This document shows, in pieces, positions 37,042 through 45,375 of a stretch of DNA of 61,327 nucleotides (the first letter of the stretch is position 1; each line of letters begins with the position of its first letter). Made by a program: the position numbers and the translations under genes. Source of the DNA: Streptomyces sp. OR43 (lineage in GTDB: Bacteria; Actinomycetota; Actinomycetes; Streptomycetales; Streptomycetaceae); assembly GCF_008042275.1 (NCBI RefSeq), contig NZ_RDBK01000043.1:197179-258505 (forward strand), written 5' to 3'. The notes beneath the pieces are model-generated. The model did no database searches and had not been told where the DNA came from. It saw nothing but the letters and a program-made list of their open reading frames with translations.

Positions 37042-38118
37042 ATGCAGCCTCGATCTCAGCACGAACACCGTCCTGTCTTCTGCACCATCGTGCCGCCCCA
37101 CGTCCTCGACAAGCTGTCGCAGTCCGACGACCCCGTCCTCGCGGGCCCGGCCCGCCGCACCCTGGAGGCCGACGCCGCCCGGCGCACCCGGCGCCAGGTC
37201 ACCACCGTCGTCCGGCCCACCATCAACCCGGCGCCGGAGGACGACCGCTCCGGCAAACCCGACCGCACGCTCTACGACTGCCGCCACGGCACGGATCTGC
37301 CCGGCACGAAGGTCCGTGCCGAGGGCGAGGACCCCACGTCCGACGCCAGCGTCAACCGCGCCTACGCGGGTCTCGGTGCCACCTTCGACCTGCTGCTCAG
37401 CGCCTACGGCCGCCGTTCGATCGACGGCAACGGACTGCCGCTGATCGGTTCCGTGCACTACGACGAGAAGTACAACAACGCCTTCTTCGACGGCGAGCAG
37501 ATGGTCTTCGGTGACGGGGACGGCGAGATCTTCCTCGACTTCACCGTCGCCATCGACGTCATCGCCCACGAACTGGCGCACGGGCTGACCCAGTACACGG
37601 CCAACCTGAACTACTACGGCCAGTCCGGCGCGCTCAACGAGTCCGTCTCCGACGTGTTCGGCTCCCTGGTCAAGCAGTACTCGCTCGGCCAGACCGCCGG
37701 GCAGGCCGACTGGCTGATCGGCGCCGGGCTGCTGGCGCCCCGCGTCCAGGGCGTGGCGCTGCGCTCGATGAAGGCGCCCGGTACCGCGTACGACGACGAT
37801 GTGCTCGGCAAGGACCCGCAGCCCGCCTCGATGGACGACTACATCCACACGGGCGACGACAACGGCGGGGTCCACCTCAACTCCGGCATCCCCAACCGCG
37901 CGTTCTACCTGCTGGCCACCGCGCTCGGCGGCAGTTCCTGGGAGCGGGCGGGCCAGCTCTGGTTCGATGTGCTCACCGGTGGTGAACTGGCGGTGGACGC
38001 GGACTTCGCGTCCTTCGCCCGTCTGACCGTGGCGGCGGCCCGCAGCCGCTTCGGCGAGGGCGACGAGGTCGAGGCGGTCCTCAAGGCCTGGTCGGAGGTG
38101 GGTGTGCCGACCGCGTAG
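37042..38118 (+). CDS. protealysin-like M4 metalloprotease without signal peptide
   Basis: A 358-aa thermolysin-family zinc protease. It has HELAH (176-180), the third zinc ligand Glu in NESVSD (about 200), and the catalytic His in GGVHLNSGIPNRAFY (about 278). The N-terminus has no signal peptide and shows a short propeptide-like segment with PPHVLDKL, which resembles the PPL-type motif of protealysin precursors. It is therefore probably made inside the cell and autoprocessed. Start ATG 37042 (MQPRSQHEHRP); no ribosome site is visible. Followed 31 nt later by an emfourin-type inhibitor gene, so the pair is protease plus antidote. Confidence 0.92.
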   Translation: MQPRSQHEHRPVFCTIVPPHVLDKLSQSDDPVLAGPARRTLEADAARRTRRQVTTVVRPTINPAPEDDRSGKPDRTLYDCRHGTDLPGTKVRAEGEDPTSDASVNRAYAGLGATFDLLLSAYGRRSIDGNGLPLIGSVHYDEKYNNAFFDGEQMVFGDGDGEIFLDFTVAIDVIAHELAHGLTQYTANLNYYGQSGALNESVSDVFGSLVKQYSLGQTAGQADWLIGAGLLAPRVQGVALRSMKAPGTAYDDDVLGKDPQPASMDDYIHTGDDNGGVHLNSGIPNRAFYLLATALGGSSWERAGQLWFDVLTGGELAVDADFASFARLTVAAARSRFGEGDEVEAVLKAWSEVGVPTA

Positions 38119-38149
38119 CCGGCCGGGCCCGTCGAGGAAGGGACACCGC

Positions 38150-38416
38150 ATGCGGATCCAGGTGAGTAGGACCGGCGGCTTCGCCGGTATCGCGCGCCAT
38201 CGCGAGATCGACACCTCGGGACGGGCCGACGCCGACGAGTGGGAGGCCCTGGCCGCATCGGCGCTCTCCGGCGGCCGGGAGGCTTCCGCGACGGGCGTCC
38301 CGGACGGCTTCAGTTACCGGATCACGGTCGACGGCCGCACCGTGCACTGCGCGGACCCGCGGCTGACCGACGCCCAGCGCGCCCTGGTCTCACGCGTCCT
38401 GAAGGAGGGCGCGTGA
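38150..38416 (+). CDS. emfourin-like protein inhibitor of the M4 protease
   Basis: An 88-aa small soluble protein: MRIQVSRTGGFAGIARHREIDT at the start and FSYRITVDGRTVHCADPRLTD in the second half, the pattern of the protealysin inhibitor emfourin (M4in). Emfourins bind the active site of protealysin-like proteases and are encoded next to them. Start ATG 38150, with AGGAAGGG upstream. No export signal, so both partners are cytoplasmic. Confidence 0.85.
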   Translation: MRIQVSRTGGFAGIARHREIDTSGRADADEWEALAASALSGGREASATGVPDGFSYRITVDGRTVHCADPRLTDAQRALVSRVLKEGA

Positions 38417-38444
38417 GACCACGGGCGTACGTCTGACTGGTCTC

Positions 38445-38486
38445 GGGGCGGCCAGGCCGCCCGGGGCCCGGGGCGGCCAGGCCGCC
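38445..38486. terminator. two tandem palindromes between emfourin and era
   Basis: GGGGCGGCCAGGCCGCC occurs at 38445-38461 and again at 38470-38486, each containing GGCGGCC-A-GGCCGCC. The two copies are 25 bp apart, separated by GC-rich bases. They lie between convergent genes and could act as a two-way stop. Confidence 0.6.
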
Positions 38487-38493
38487 GACGGCG

Positions 38494-39459
38494 TCAGAAC
38501 CCCAGCTTGCGCAGCTGCTTGGGATCGCGCTGCCAGTCCTTGGCGACCTTCACGTGCAGGTCGAGGAAGACCGGGGTGCCCAGCAGAGCCTCGATGTGCT
38601 TGCGCGACTTCGTGCCGACTTCCTTCAGCCGCTTGCCCTTCGGGCCGATGATGATGCCCTTCTGGCTGGGCCGCTCGATGTAGACGTTGGCGTGGATGTC
38701 CAGCAGCGGCTTGTCCGCCGGGCGGTCCTCGCGCGGCAGCATCTCCTCGACGACGACCGCGATGGAGTGCGGCAGCTCGTCCCGTACGCCTTCGAGCGCG
38801 GCCTCGCGGATCAGTTCCGCGACCATGACCATCTCGGGCTCGTCGGTGAGGTCGCCCTCCGGGTAGAGCGGCGGGCTCTCCGGGAGCAGCGGGGCGATCA
38901 GGTCGGCCAGCAGGCCGACCTGGTCGTCCTTGACCGCCGAGACCGGGATGATCTCCGCCCACTCGAAGCCGAGCTCCTCGCCGAGGCGGGAGACGGCCAG
39001 CAGCTGTTCGGCGAGCTGCTTGGACTCGACCAGGTCGGACTTGGTGATGATCGCGATCTTGGGCGTCTTCTTGATGCCCGCGAGTTCCTTGACGATGTAC
39101 TTGTCGCCGGGGCCGAGCTTCTGGTCGGCGGGCAGGCAGAAGCCGATGACGTCGACCTCGGCCCAGGTGGTGCGTACGACGTCGTTGAGACGCTCGCCCA
39201 GCAGGGTGCGCGGCTTGTGGAGGCCGGGGGTGTCGACCAGGATCAGCTGTGCGTCCGGCCGGTGCACGATGCCGCGCACGGTGTGCCGGGTCGTCTGGGG
39301 CCGGTTGGACGTGATCGCCACCTTCTGGCCGACCAGAGCGTTCGTAAGGGTGGACTTGCCCGCGTTGGGACGGCCCACGAAGCAGGCGAAACCGGCCCGG
39401 TGGGGGGCGGTGTTCTCAGCCTGCTGCGCAGCAGCTTCTGGGTTAGGTCGAGCGCTCAT
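38494..39459 (-). CDS. era: GTPase Era
   Basis: A 321-aa GTPase in 16S rRNA maturation and 30S assembly. G1 GRPNAGKST, G3 DTPG (VDTPGLHKPRT), G4 TKSD and a C-terminal KH domain (GIIIGPKGKRLKEVG). The N-terminal extension (MSARPNPEAAAQQAEN) is polar. I chose ATG 39459, 7 nt after a GACAAT box, suggesting a leaderless transcript; ATG 39468 overlaps that box. era normally follows ybeY and the CNNM gene; here a 3.7-kb block separates them. Confidence 0.94.
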   Translation of the reverse strand: MSARPNPEAAAQQAENTAPHRAGFACFVGRPNAGKSTLTNALVGQKVAITSNRPQTTRHTVRGIVHRPDAQLILVDTPGLHKPRTLLGERLNDVVRTTWAEVDVIGFCLPADQKLGPGDKYIVKELAGIKKTPKIAIITKSDLVESKQLAEQLLAVSRLGEELGFEWAEIIPVSAVKDDQVGLLADLIAPLLPESPPLYPEGDLTDEPEMVMVAELIREAALEGVRDELPHSIAVVVEEMLPREDRPADKPLLDIHANVYIERPSQKGIIIGPKGKRLKEVGTKSRKHIEALLGTPVFLDLHVKVAKDWQRDPKQLRKLGF

Positions 39460-39530
39460 GGCGCCCATTGTCCCCGATCCCGGCGGCCGCGGGGCACCAA
39501 GGCGCCCGCCGCGGCCACCGGACCCGTCTC

Positions 39531-40484
39531 TCAGGCCGTGCGGCGGCGCTTGCGGCGTGACCGGATCCACAGCGCCGCGCCCCCGGCCAGCGCCGCCAGC
39601 AGCACTCCGGCGACCAGCCAGGGCAGGGCGAAGTACGACACGGAGGCGGACTCACGCGTGTCGCGGGCGCTCGCGGTCAGCTTGATCTCGCCCCACTCCA
39701 CCTGCGGCGCGCCCGCCCACTCCTCGGTGAGCCGGACCTCCTGGCGGGGCAGCAGCTCGGAGGGGATGCGCTTGAGGTCGCGGGCCAGCAGGGTGCGGCC
39801 GAAGAGGCCCTCGGCCTTGAGGGCGACCTCGGGGCTGAGGGTGACGTTGCCGCGGTTGTGGAGCGTGTACGAGATGACGGCCCGGGACTTGCCCGTGCCC
39901 GGGACCAGGGGCGCGGTGTGCTCGACCTCGACGTCCTCGACGGAGAGCGCGGGCATCGTCGGGCCGTTGACCCGGAGATAGATCCGGGCGCCGACCGCCT
40001 TCTGGATGCCGACGGCGACGGCGCCCGCGTCGGTGGGGTCGATGCGCTCGTCGAGGGCGACGAGCGCGCCGGGGTGGTCGCCCGGTTCGGCGTCCTCGGG
40101 AACCCTGATGGTGACGGGCACGGTGAGGGAGCCGTGCGGTTTCACGGTGACGCGGTCGCGCCCGGCCTTGGCCCAGGCGCCGACGGAGCGCTGCTTCTCG
40201 CTTGGCGTCCGGACGGCGAATCCGCCGTCGCGTGCGGTGTTGTACGCGTCGGCGGCGTACAGCCGGAACGTCAGCGGTTCACCGGTCTTGTTGGTGACGG
40301 TGACCTTGTCGGTGAGGGTCGCGCCGGGGTCGGCGGAGAGGTAGAAGTACGGCCTCGTGCCCGCGTCGGCGGTGGCGGGGAAGACCGACCAGCTGCCGTT
40401 GTCGGCGGCGCCGGCCGTGGGCGCGCCGAGCGGGAGGAGGACTCCGGCCAGCAGGGTCGACAGGAGAACGGAGAGTTTGCGCAC
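39531..40484 (-). CDS. secreted DUF916/WxL-associated-like membrane protein
   Basis: A 317-aa protein. N-terminal signal peptide (RKLSVLLSTLLAGVLLPLGAPTAGAA), then beta-rich extracellular domains (DNGSWSVFPATADAG...LTDKVTVTNKTGEPLTFRLYAADAYNT; SLTVPVTIRVPEDAEPGDHPGALVA), one C-terminal membrane helix (LPWLVAGVLLAALAGGAALWI) and a basic tail RSRRKRRR. This is the arrangement of DUF916-type surface proteins. Start GTG 40484, GGGAG 8 nt upstream. The start and ribosome site lie in one copy of a 61-bp perfect tandem duplication. Function unknown. Confidence 0.82.
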   Translation of the reverse strand: MRKLSVLLSTLLAGVLLPLGAPTAGAADNGSWSVFPATADAGTRPYFYLSADPGATLTDKVTVTNKTGEPLTFRLYAADAYNTARDGGFAVRTPSEKQRSVGAWAKAGRDRVTVKPHGSLTVPVTIRVPEDAEPGDHPGALVALDERIDPTDAGAVAVGIQKAVGARIYLRVNGPTMPALSVEDVEVEHTAPLVPGTGKSRAVISYTLHNRGNVTLSPEVALKAEGLFGRTLLARDLKRIPSELLPRQEVRLTEEWAGAPQVEWGEIKLTASARDTRESASVSYFALPWLVAGVLLAALAGGAALWIRSRRKRRRTA

Positions 40485-40584
40485 GGTGCGGGCTCCCAGG
40501 TGCACGCTCGGGCGGGGTGGGCCGGAGAACGGAGAGTTTGCGCACGGTGCGGGCTCCCAGGTGCACGCTCGGGCGGGGTGGGCC
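40463..40584. repeat. perfect 61-bp tandem duplication over two divergent gene starts
   Basis: Bases 40463-40523 are repeated exactly at 40524-40584 (both begin GGAGAACGGAGAGTTTGCGC). The unit contains the ribosome site and GTG of the minus-strand DUF916-like gene, and the second copy holds the GTG used for the plus-strand MFS gene. Since 61 is not a multiple of 3, the extra copies of each start are out of frame. Confidence 0.95.
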
Positions 40585-41978
40585 CCCCAGCAGTTGTCAC
40601 CCCTCCCGTCCCCGCACCGCCCGCCCCGGACCGGCTCTCCGGCCGGGCCCGGCTGGTGCTCCTCGTTCTGTGCGCCGCGCAGTTCATGGTGTCGCTCGAC
40701 TTCTCCGTACTGAACGTGGCGCTGCCCGTCCTCGGTGACGACCTCGGCCTGAGCCGGTCGGGTCTCCAGTGGGCGATCACCGCGTTCGCCCTGCCGTCCG
40801 GCGGCTTCCTGCTGCTCTTCGGCCGGATCGCGGACCTCTACGGCCGCCGTCGGCTCTTCCTCACCGGACTCGTGGTCTTCGGCGCCGCCTCGCTGCTCGC
40901 CACCTTCGCCTGGAACCCGGCCGCCTTCCTCACCGGGCGGGCCCTCCAGGGACTCGGTGCGGCGGCCATCGTGCCCACCGGCATGTCCCTGCTCACCACC
41001 ACGTTCCCTGAAGGGCCGCAGCGGGACCGGGCGCTCGGTATCAGCGGCACCCTGCTCTCCCTCGGGTTCACCGTCGGCATGGTGGCCGGCGGCACCCTCA
41101 CCGACACCCTCGGCTGGCGCTCCACGATGGGGCTGCTGACCCTGGCCGCGGTGGCCGTCCTCGCGGCGGCGCCCGCGCTGCTCACCGAGTCCCGGACGCC
41201 CGACCGGCCGCGGCTGGACGTACCCGGCGCCGTGACCGTCACCGGTGGGCTCCTGGCCCTGATCTACGCCCTGTCCACCGCGGCCGAACACGGCTTCGGC
41301 CGCGTGGACGTGCAGGCCTCGCTGGCTGCCGGGGCCGTCCTGCTCGCCGCCTTCGTGGCCGTCGAGTCCCGGGCGGCAGCCCCGCTGGTCTCGCTGCCGA
41401 TGCTCCGCCGGCGCACGGTCGCCTTCGGCAACCTGGGCGGGCTGCTCACCTTCTCGATGATGAGCACCATCGTCTTCGTCCTGACCCTGTACCTCCAGGA
41501 GGTCCTGGATCTGTCGGCCTTCGGGACCGGGCTGGTCTTCGGCGTACAGGGCGTCGCCTCGGTGGTGGCGGGTGTGTACGCCCCGAAGGTCATCGGCCGG
41601 TTCGGTGCCCGGCGCACCCTGGCCGTCTCCCTGCTGGGCCAGGGGCTGTTCATCGCGGCCCTGCTCGGGCTCGGTACGGATTCGGGCGTCTGGCTGGCCA
41701 CGGTCGCGGTCTCGCTCGCCAGCATGTGCCACCTCGGCGCGATCATCGCGTACGGCCTCACCGTCACGTCGGGGGTGCCGAACGCGGAGCAGGGCCTGGC
41801 GACGGGGCTGGTCACCACGACCCAGCAGGTCGGGCTCACGATCGGGATCCCGCTGCTCGGCGTACTGGCGACGACCCAGGGCTCGCTGTTCGACGGCGTA
41901 CGGACCGTGGTCGCGGTGGCCGCCGGGCTGCTGGTCGTCGCGGCGGGCGTGGTGGCGGCAGGGCTGAGGCGGTCCTAG
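40578..41978 (+). CDS. MFS transporter, DHA2/EmrB-like
   Basis: A 466-aa membrane protein with about 14 helices: VLLVLCAAQFMVSLDFSVLNVALPVLGDDLGLS, loop motif FGRIADLYGRRRLFLTGL, motif C-like GTLLSLGFTVGMVAGGTLTD. Probably a drug or metabolite exporter. The start is uncertain: GTG 40578 (VGPPAVVTPP) precedes TM1 suitably; GTG 40656 would begin inside TM1. The open frame continues far upstream only as antisense to the DUF916-like gene. Its stop overlaps the convergent hxlR-type gene by 4 bases. Confidence 0.86.
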   Translation: MGPPAVVTPPVPAPPAPDRLSGRARLVLLVLCAAQFMVSLDFSVLNVALPVLGDDLGLSRSGLQWAITAFALPSGGFLLLFGRIADLYGRRRLFLTGLVVFGAASLLATFAWNPAAFLTGRALQGLGAAAIVPTGMSLLTTTFPEGPQRDRALGISGTLLSLGFTVGMVAGGTLTDTLGWRSTMGLLTLAAVAVLAAAPALLTESRTPDRPRLDVPGAVTVTGGLLALIYALSTAAEHGFGRVDVQASLAAGAVLLAAFVAVESRAAAPLVSLPMLRRRTVAFGNLGGLLTFSMMSTIVFVLTLYLQEVLDLSAFGTGLVFGVQGVASVVAGVYAPKVIGRFGARRTLAVSLLGQGLFIAALLGLGTDSGVWLATVAVSLASMCHLGAIIAYGLTVTSGVPNAEQGLATGLVTTTQQVGLTIGIPLLGVLATTQGSLFDGVRTVVAVAAGLLVVAAGVVAAGLRRS

Positions 41979-42508
41979 GGGATGCCGGTCGCCGGACGGC
42001 ACGCTGCCTCGTAGGCGGCCGTCAGTTCCGCCAGCACGCCGTCCGTGCGGGCCGGCGCCCCGGTCAGATGGGTGGCCCGGAGTTCTGCCATGAAGCGTTC
42101 CCACATCGGAGGGCCTCCGGCGGCCAGCAGTTCGGCCCGCACCGTGAGCTCCGGCGCCGTGTCCAGCCAGCGGGCGCCCCAGGCGCCGAGCTGGGCCATC
42201 ACCGGGACGAGCTGAACGGCCGCTTCGGTGAGGTGGTACGCGACCTTCTGCCGGTGGCTCGGGTCGTCGTCGCGGGTGAGCAGCCCCGCCTCGACGAGTT
42301 TCGCCAGCCGGTTGGCCAGGATGTTGGACGCGATGCCTTCCATGGAGGCGTTGAGCAGCTCCCGGAAGTGGGTGAGGCCGCCGAACATGATGTCGCGCAG
42401 CACGATCAGGCTCCAGCGGTCCCCGAGGAGCTCGACCGTCATGTTGATCGGGCAGCCGGACCGGCCCGGCGACACGGGCAGCTTTCCCACGGGAACTGGT
42501 TGCAACAT
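41975..42508 (-). CDS. HxlR family transcriptional regulator
   Basis: A 177-aa winged-helix regulator: SGCPINMTVELLGDRWSLIVLRDIMFGGLTHFRELLNASMEGIASNILANRLAKL, with the Cys near the N-terminus typical of HxlR proteins that sense electrophiles or redox change. A C-terminal extension of about 70 residues follows the HTH. Divergent from the DHFR-like gene, with palindromes between; probably represses that gene. Confidence 0.9.
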   Translation of the reverse strand: MLQPVPVGKLPVSPGRSGCPINMTVELLGDRWSLIVLRDIMFGGLTHFRELLNASMEGIASNILANRLAKLVEAGLLTRDDDPSHRQKVAYHLTEAAVQLVPVMAQLGAWGARWLDTAPELTVRAELLAAGGPPMWERFMAELRATHLTGAPARTDGVLAELTAAYEAACRPATGIP

Positions 42509-42554
42509 GGGAGCAGTCTAGATAGCTTGAGAACCGGTTGCAGATCGCAACCGG
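42499..42554 (+). promoter_or_regulatory. promoter and palindromic operators between hxlR-type and DHFR-like genes
   Basis: TTGCAA (42500-42505) and TAGCTT (42523-42528) form a promoter with 17-nt spacing for the plus-strand gene. GTTGCAAC (42499-42506) overlaps the regulator's start codon, and CCGGTTGC-n5-GCAACCGG (42534-42554) lies at the predicted transcription start. Both share the GGTTGC half, consistent with two sites for the HxlR protein. Confidence 0.65.
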
Positions 42555-42565
42555 AAGGGGATCCG

Positions 42566-43213
42566 ATGAAACAGCTGGTCCGCGTCCAGAACTTCTGTGT
42601 CTCCCGGGACGGCTACGGCGCCGGGGAGGGGCAGACGCTCGAGCGCCCCTTCGGCAGCGCCGACCCCGGTGCGCTCGTCTCCTGGGCCGGTGCCACCGCC
42701 CACTGGCCCAACCGGACCGACCCCGGGGGCACCCTCGGCCTGGACGACTACTTCACCCGCGACTTCTCGAACAACATCGGCGCCGAGATCATGGGCCGCA
42801 ACAAGTTCGGCCCGCAGCGCGGCCCGTGGGAGAACCACGACTGGCAGGGCTGGTGGGGCGAGGAGCCCCCGTTCCACACCCCGGTGTTCGTCCTCACCCA
42901 CCACGAACGCCCGTCGTTCACGCTCGGGGAGACCACGTTCCACTTCCTCGACGCGTCCCCGAAGGACGCCCTCGACCGGGCCTTCGAGGCCGCCGAGGGC
43001 AAGGACGTACGCATCGGCGGCGGTGTCGCCACGGTCCGGGAGTTCCTCGCCGCCGACCTCATCGACTCGCTGCACGTCGCCGTCGCCCCGCTCGACATCG
43101 GTGCGGGCGAACGGCTGTGGGAGAGCCCCGAGGAGCTGACCGGCCGTTTCCACCTGGAGAAGGTCCCGAGCCCGGGCAGCGACGTGGTGCACCACCTGCT
43201 CTGGCGGAAGTGA
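42566..43213 (+). CDS. dihydrofolate reductase-like (RibD C-terminal) protein
   Basis: A 215-aa protein of the RibD_C/DHFR-like superfamily: VQNFCVSRDGYGAGEGQ at the start, EIMGRNKFGPQRGPW, FVLTHHERPSF, and the NADPH-binding segment VRIGGGVATVREFLAADLIDSLHVAVAPLDIGAGERLW. It probably reduces an unknown substrate with NADPH. Many such genes stand next to an HxlR regulator, as here. Start ATG 42566 with GGAAGGGG upstream. Confidence 0.88.
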   Translation: MKQLVRVQNFCVSRDGYGAGEGQTLERPFGSADPGALVSWAGATAHWPNRTDPGGTLGLDDYFTRDFSNNIGAEIMGRNKFGPQRGPWENHDWQGWWGEEPPFHTPVFVLTHHERPSFTLGETTFHFLDASPKDALDRAFEAAEGKDVRIGGGVATVREFLAADLIDSLHVAVAPLDIGAGERLWESPEELTGRFHLEKVPSPGSDVVHHLLWRK

Positions 43214-43229
43214 GAGAGCCGGCCCCGGC

Positions 43230-43583
43230 CTACGACCGGTCCAGCCGCAGCCGCTCCGCCCGCGGCAGCTTCGCCACCACGAGGTCGTAGCTGTCCTCGA
43301 TCAGCTCGCGCAGCTTCGCGTCCGGCAGGCCGGACACCGTCACGGTGTTCCAGTGCCGCTTGTTCATGTGCCACCCCGGCGCCACGGCCTCGTACTCCTC
43401 CCGGAGCCGCACCGCGTCGTCGGGGTCGCACTTGAGGTTCACCGTCAGCGGCCGGGCGTCCAGCGCGGTCAGCGCGAACATCTTGCCGAGCACCTTGAAG
43501 ACGGAGGTCTCCGGCCCGAACGGGAACTCCTCCACGCTCGCGTTGAACCCCAGGCAGAACGCCCTGAGCTGCTTCGGTGTCAT
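43230..43583 (-). CDS. MmcQ/YjbR family protein
   Basis: A 117-aa protein with the CyaY-like fold of the MmcQ/YjbR family: [38 protein letters not shown] at the start and PGWHMNKRHWNTVTVSG in the middle. Its role is unclear; DNA binding has been suggested for the family. It overlaps the CNNM gene by 4 bases (ATGA, 43580-43583), so it is the last gene of the phoH-ybeY-CNNM operon. Confidence 0.9.
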   Translation of the reverse strand: MTPKQLRAFCLGFNASVEEFPFGPETSVFKVLGKMFALTALDARPLTVNLKCDPDDAVRLREEYEAVAPGWHMNKRHWNTVTVSGLPDAKLRELIEDSYDLVVAKLPRAERLRLDRS

Positions 43584-44872
43584 GCCGTCGCCTCCTCCTC
43601 GGGAGCCAGCGGCTCCACCAGCACCGTGACGATCTTGTTCCGTCGGCCCGCGGGCGACTCCGCGGTCAGCCGCAGCCGGCGTCCGTCGGGAAGCGCGACC
43701 TCGGACGAGGCGCCCGCGATCGGCACCCGCCCCAGTGCCTTCGCGAGCAGTCCGCCGACGGTCTCCACGTCCTCGTCGTCGTACTCGTCGAGGCCGAACA
43801 GCTCACCGAGGTCGCCGATGTCCAGCCGGGCGGTCACCCGGAAGCAGCCGTCGACCAGCGGCTCGACCGGCGGGAGCTCCCGGTCGTACTCGTCGGTGAT
43901 CTCGCCGACGATCTCCTCCAGGATGTCCTCGATGGTGACGATGCCCGCCGTGCCGCCGTACTCGTCGATCACGACGGCGACGTGGCTGCGGTCCTGCTGC
44001 ATCTCCCGCAGCAGGTCACCGGCGTTCTTCGTGTCGGGCACGAACGCCGCCGGGCGCATCGCCGTGGAGACCAGATCAGCCTCCGAGTCCCGGTTGATGT
44101 GCGTCTTGCGGACCAGGTCCTTGAGGTAGACGATCCCGACGATGTCGTCCTCGTTCTCCCCGGTGACGGGGATCCGCGAGAAACCGGAACGCAGCGCCAG
44201 GGTCAGCGCCTGCCGGATCGTCTTGTAGCGCTCGATGCAGACCAGGTCGGTGCGCGGCACCATGACCTCGCGCACGAGCGTGTCGCCGAGCTCGAAGACG
44301 GAGTGCACCATGCGGCGCTCCTCGTCCTCGATCAGCGACTCCTGCTCGGCGAGGTCGACCATTGCGCGCAGTTCGGCCTCACTGGCGAACGGCCCCTTGC
44401 GGAACCCCTTGCCCGGCGTCAGCGCGTTGCCGATGAGGATCAGCAGCTGCGGGATCGGCCCCATGATCCTGGCGAGCGGCAGCAGCACGTACGCCGCCGC
44501 GGTGGCCGTGTTCAGCGGGTGCTGACGGCCGATGGTGCGCGGCGAGACACCGATGGCGACGTACGAGACGAGGACCATCACGCCCATGGCGACGGCCAGC
44601 GCCTGCCAGGTCTCCGGGAACTCCTTGAGACAGGCGTACGTGACGAGCACCCCGGCCGCCATCTCGCAGGCGACCCGCACCAGCAGGGCGACGTTGAGAT
44701 AGCGCGTCGGATCGGACGCGACCTGTTCCAGCTTGTCGCTGCCGCGCCGCCCCGAGCGGACCGCCTCAGCGGCCCGGAAGCTCGACGTGCGCGCGATCCC
44801 GGCCTCGGCGCAGGCCGCCAGCCAGCCGACGACGACGAGCAGGACGACCGCGAAGACGAGCGGCAGGCTCAC
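43580..44872 (-). CDS. hemolysin family protein (CNNM/CorC-type, CBS domains)
   Basis: A 430-aa membrane protein. N-terminal CNNM (DUF21) domain with four helices (residues about 1-170; helix 1 [17 protein letters not shown]), a pair of CBS domains ([32 protein letters not shown] and [28 protein letters not shown]) and a C-terminal CorC/HlyC transporter-associated domain ([20 protein letters not shown]). By family it takes part in magnesium or divalent-cation export. It overlaps ybeY by 4 bases upstream and MmcQ by 4 bases downstream. Confidence 0.93.
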   Translation of the reverse strand: MSLPLVFAVVLLVVVGWLAACAEAGIARTSSFRAAEAVRSGRRGSDKLEQVASDPTRYLNVALLVRVACEMAAGVLVTYACLKEFPETWQALAVAMGVMVLVSYVAIGVSPRTIGRQHPLNTATAAAYVLLPLARIMGPIPQLLILIGNALTPGKGFRKGPFASEAELRAMVDLAEQESLIEDEERRMVHSVFELGDTLVREVMVPRTDLVCIERYKTIRQALTLALRSGFSRIPVTGENEDDIVGIVYLKDLVRKTHINRDSEADLVSTAMRPAAFVPDTKNAGDLLREMQQDRSHVAVVIDEYGGTAGIVTIEDILEEIVGEITDEYDRELPPVEPLVDGCFRVTARLDIGDLGELFGLDEYDDEDVETVGGLLAKALGRVPIAGASSEVALPDGRRLRLTAESPAGRRNKIVTVLVEPLAPEEEATA

Positions 44873-45366
44873 GAGACGGTGGGGGCGGGGGACGGGCCGG
44901 TGAGCCCGTGCTCGCCGCGCCAGCCGTCCACGATGGCCGCCTGGAGGCCGAACATCTCGGCCTTCTCGTCGGGCTCCTCGTGGTCGTAGCCGAGCAGGTG
45001 CAGCACCCCGTGGACCGTGAGGAGCTGGAGCTCCTCGTCCATGGAGTGCTGCGTCTCGGCGTCCTCGCCCTGCTTCTTGGCGACCTCGGGGCAGAGCACG
45101 ATGTCACCGAGGAGTCCCTGCGGGGGCTCCTCGTCGTCCTTGGCCGGCGGACGCAGTTCGTCCATCGGGAAGGACATCACGTCCGTCGGGCCCGGCAGGT
45201 CCATCCACTGGATGTGGAGCTGTTCCATGGCGGCGGTGTCCACCACGATCACCGAGAGCTCGGAGAGCGGGTGGATCCTCATCCGCGCGAGCGCGTAGCG
45301 GGCGATGTCGAGGATCGCCTGCTCGTCGACCTCGGTTCCGGACTCGTTGTTGACGTCGATCGACAT
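44869..45366 (-). CDS. ybeY: endoribonuclease YbeY (rRNA maturation)
   Basis: A 165-aa zinc-dependent endoribonuclease for 16S rRNA 3'-end processing and ribosome quality control. The metal motif is [13 protein letters not shown] (H-x3-H-x4-G-x-DH). Other family parts are [18 protein letters not shown] and [14 protein letters not shown]. It is 9 nt after phoH and overlaps the CNNM gene by 4 bases, so it is in one transcript with them. Confidence 0.95.
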   Translation of the reverse strand: MSIDVNNESGTEVDEQAILDIARYALARMRIHPLSELSVIVVDTAAMEQLHIQWMDLPGPTDVMSFPMDELRPPAKDDEEPPQGLLGDIVLCPEVAKKQGEDAETQHSMDEELQLLTVHGVLHLLGYDHEEPDEKAEMFGLQAAIVDGWRGEHGLTGPSPAPTVS

Positions 45367-45375
45367 GGTGCGCTG

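Noticed and set aside
39531..42104. 857-codon minus-strand frame as a single protein
   Set aside because: Only the last 317 codons, from GTG 40484, form a plausible protein with signal peptide and ribosome site. The rest is antisense to the MFS gene.
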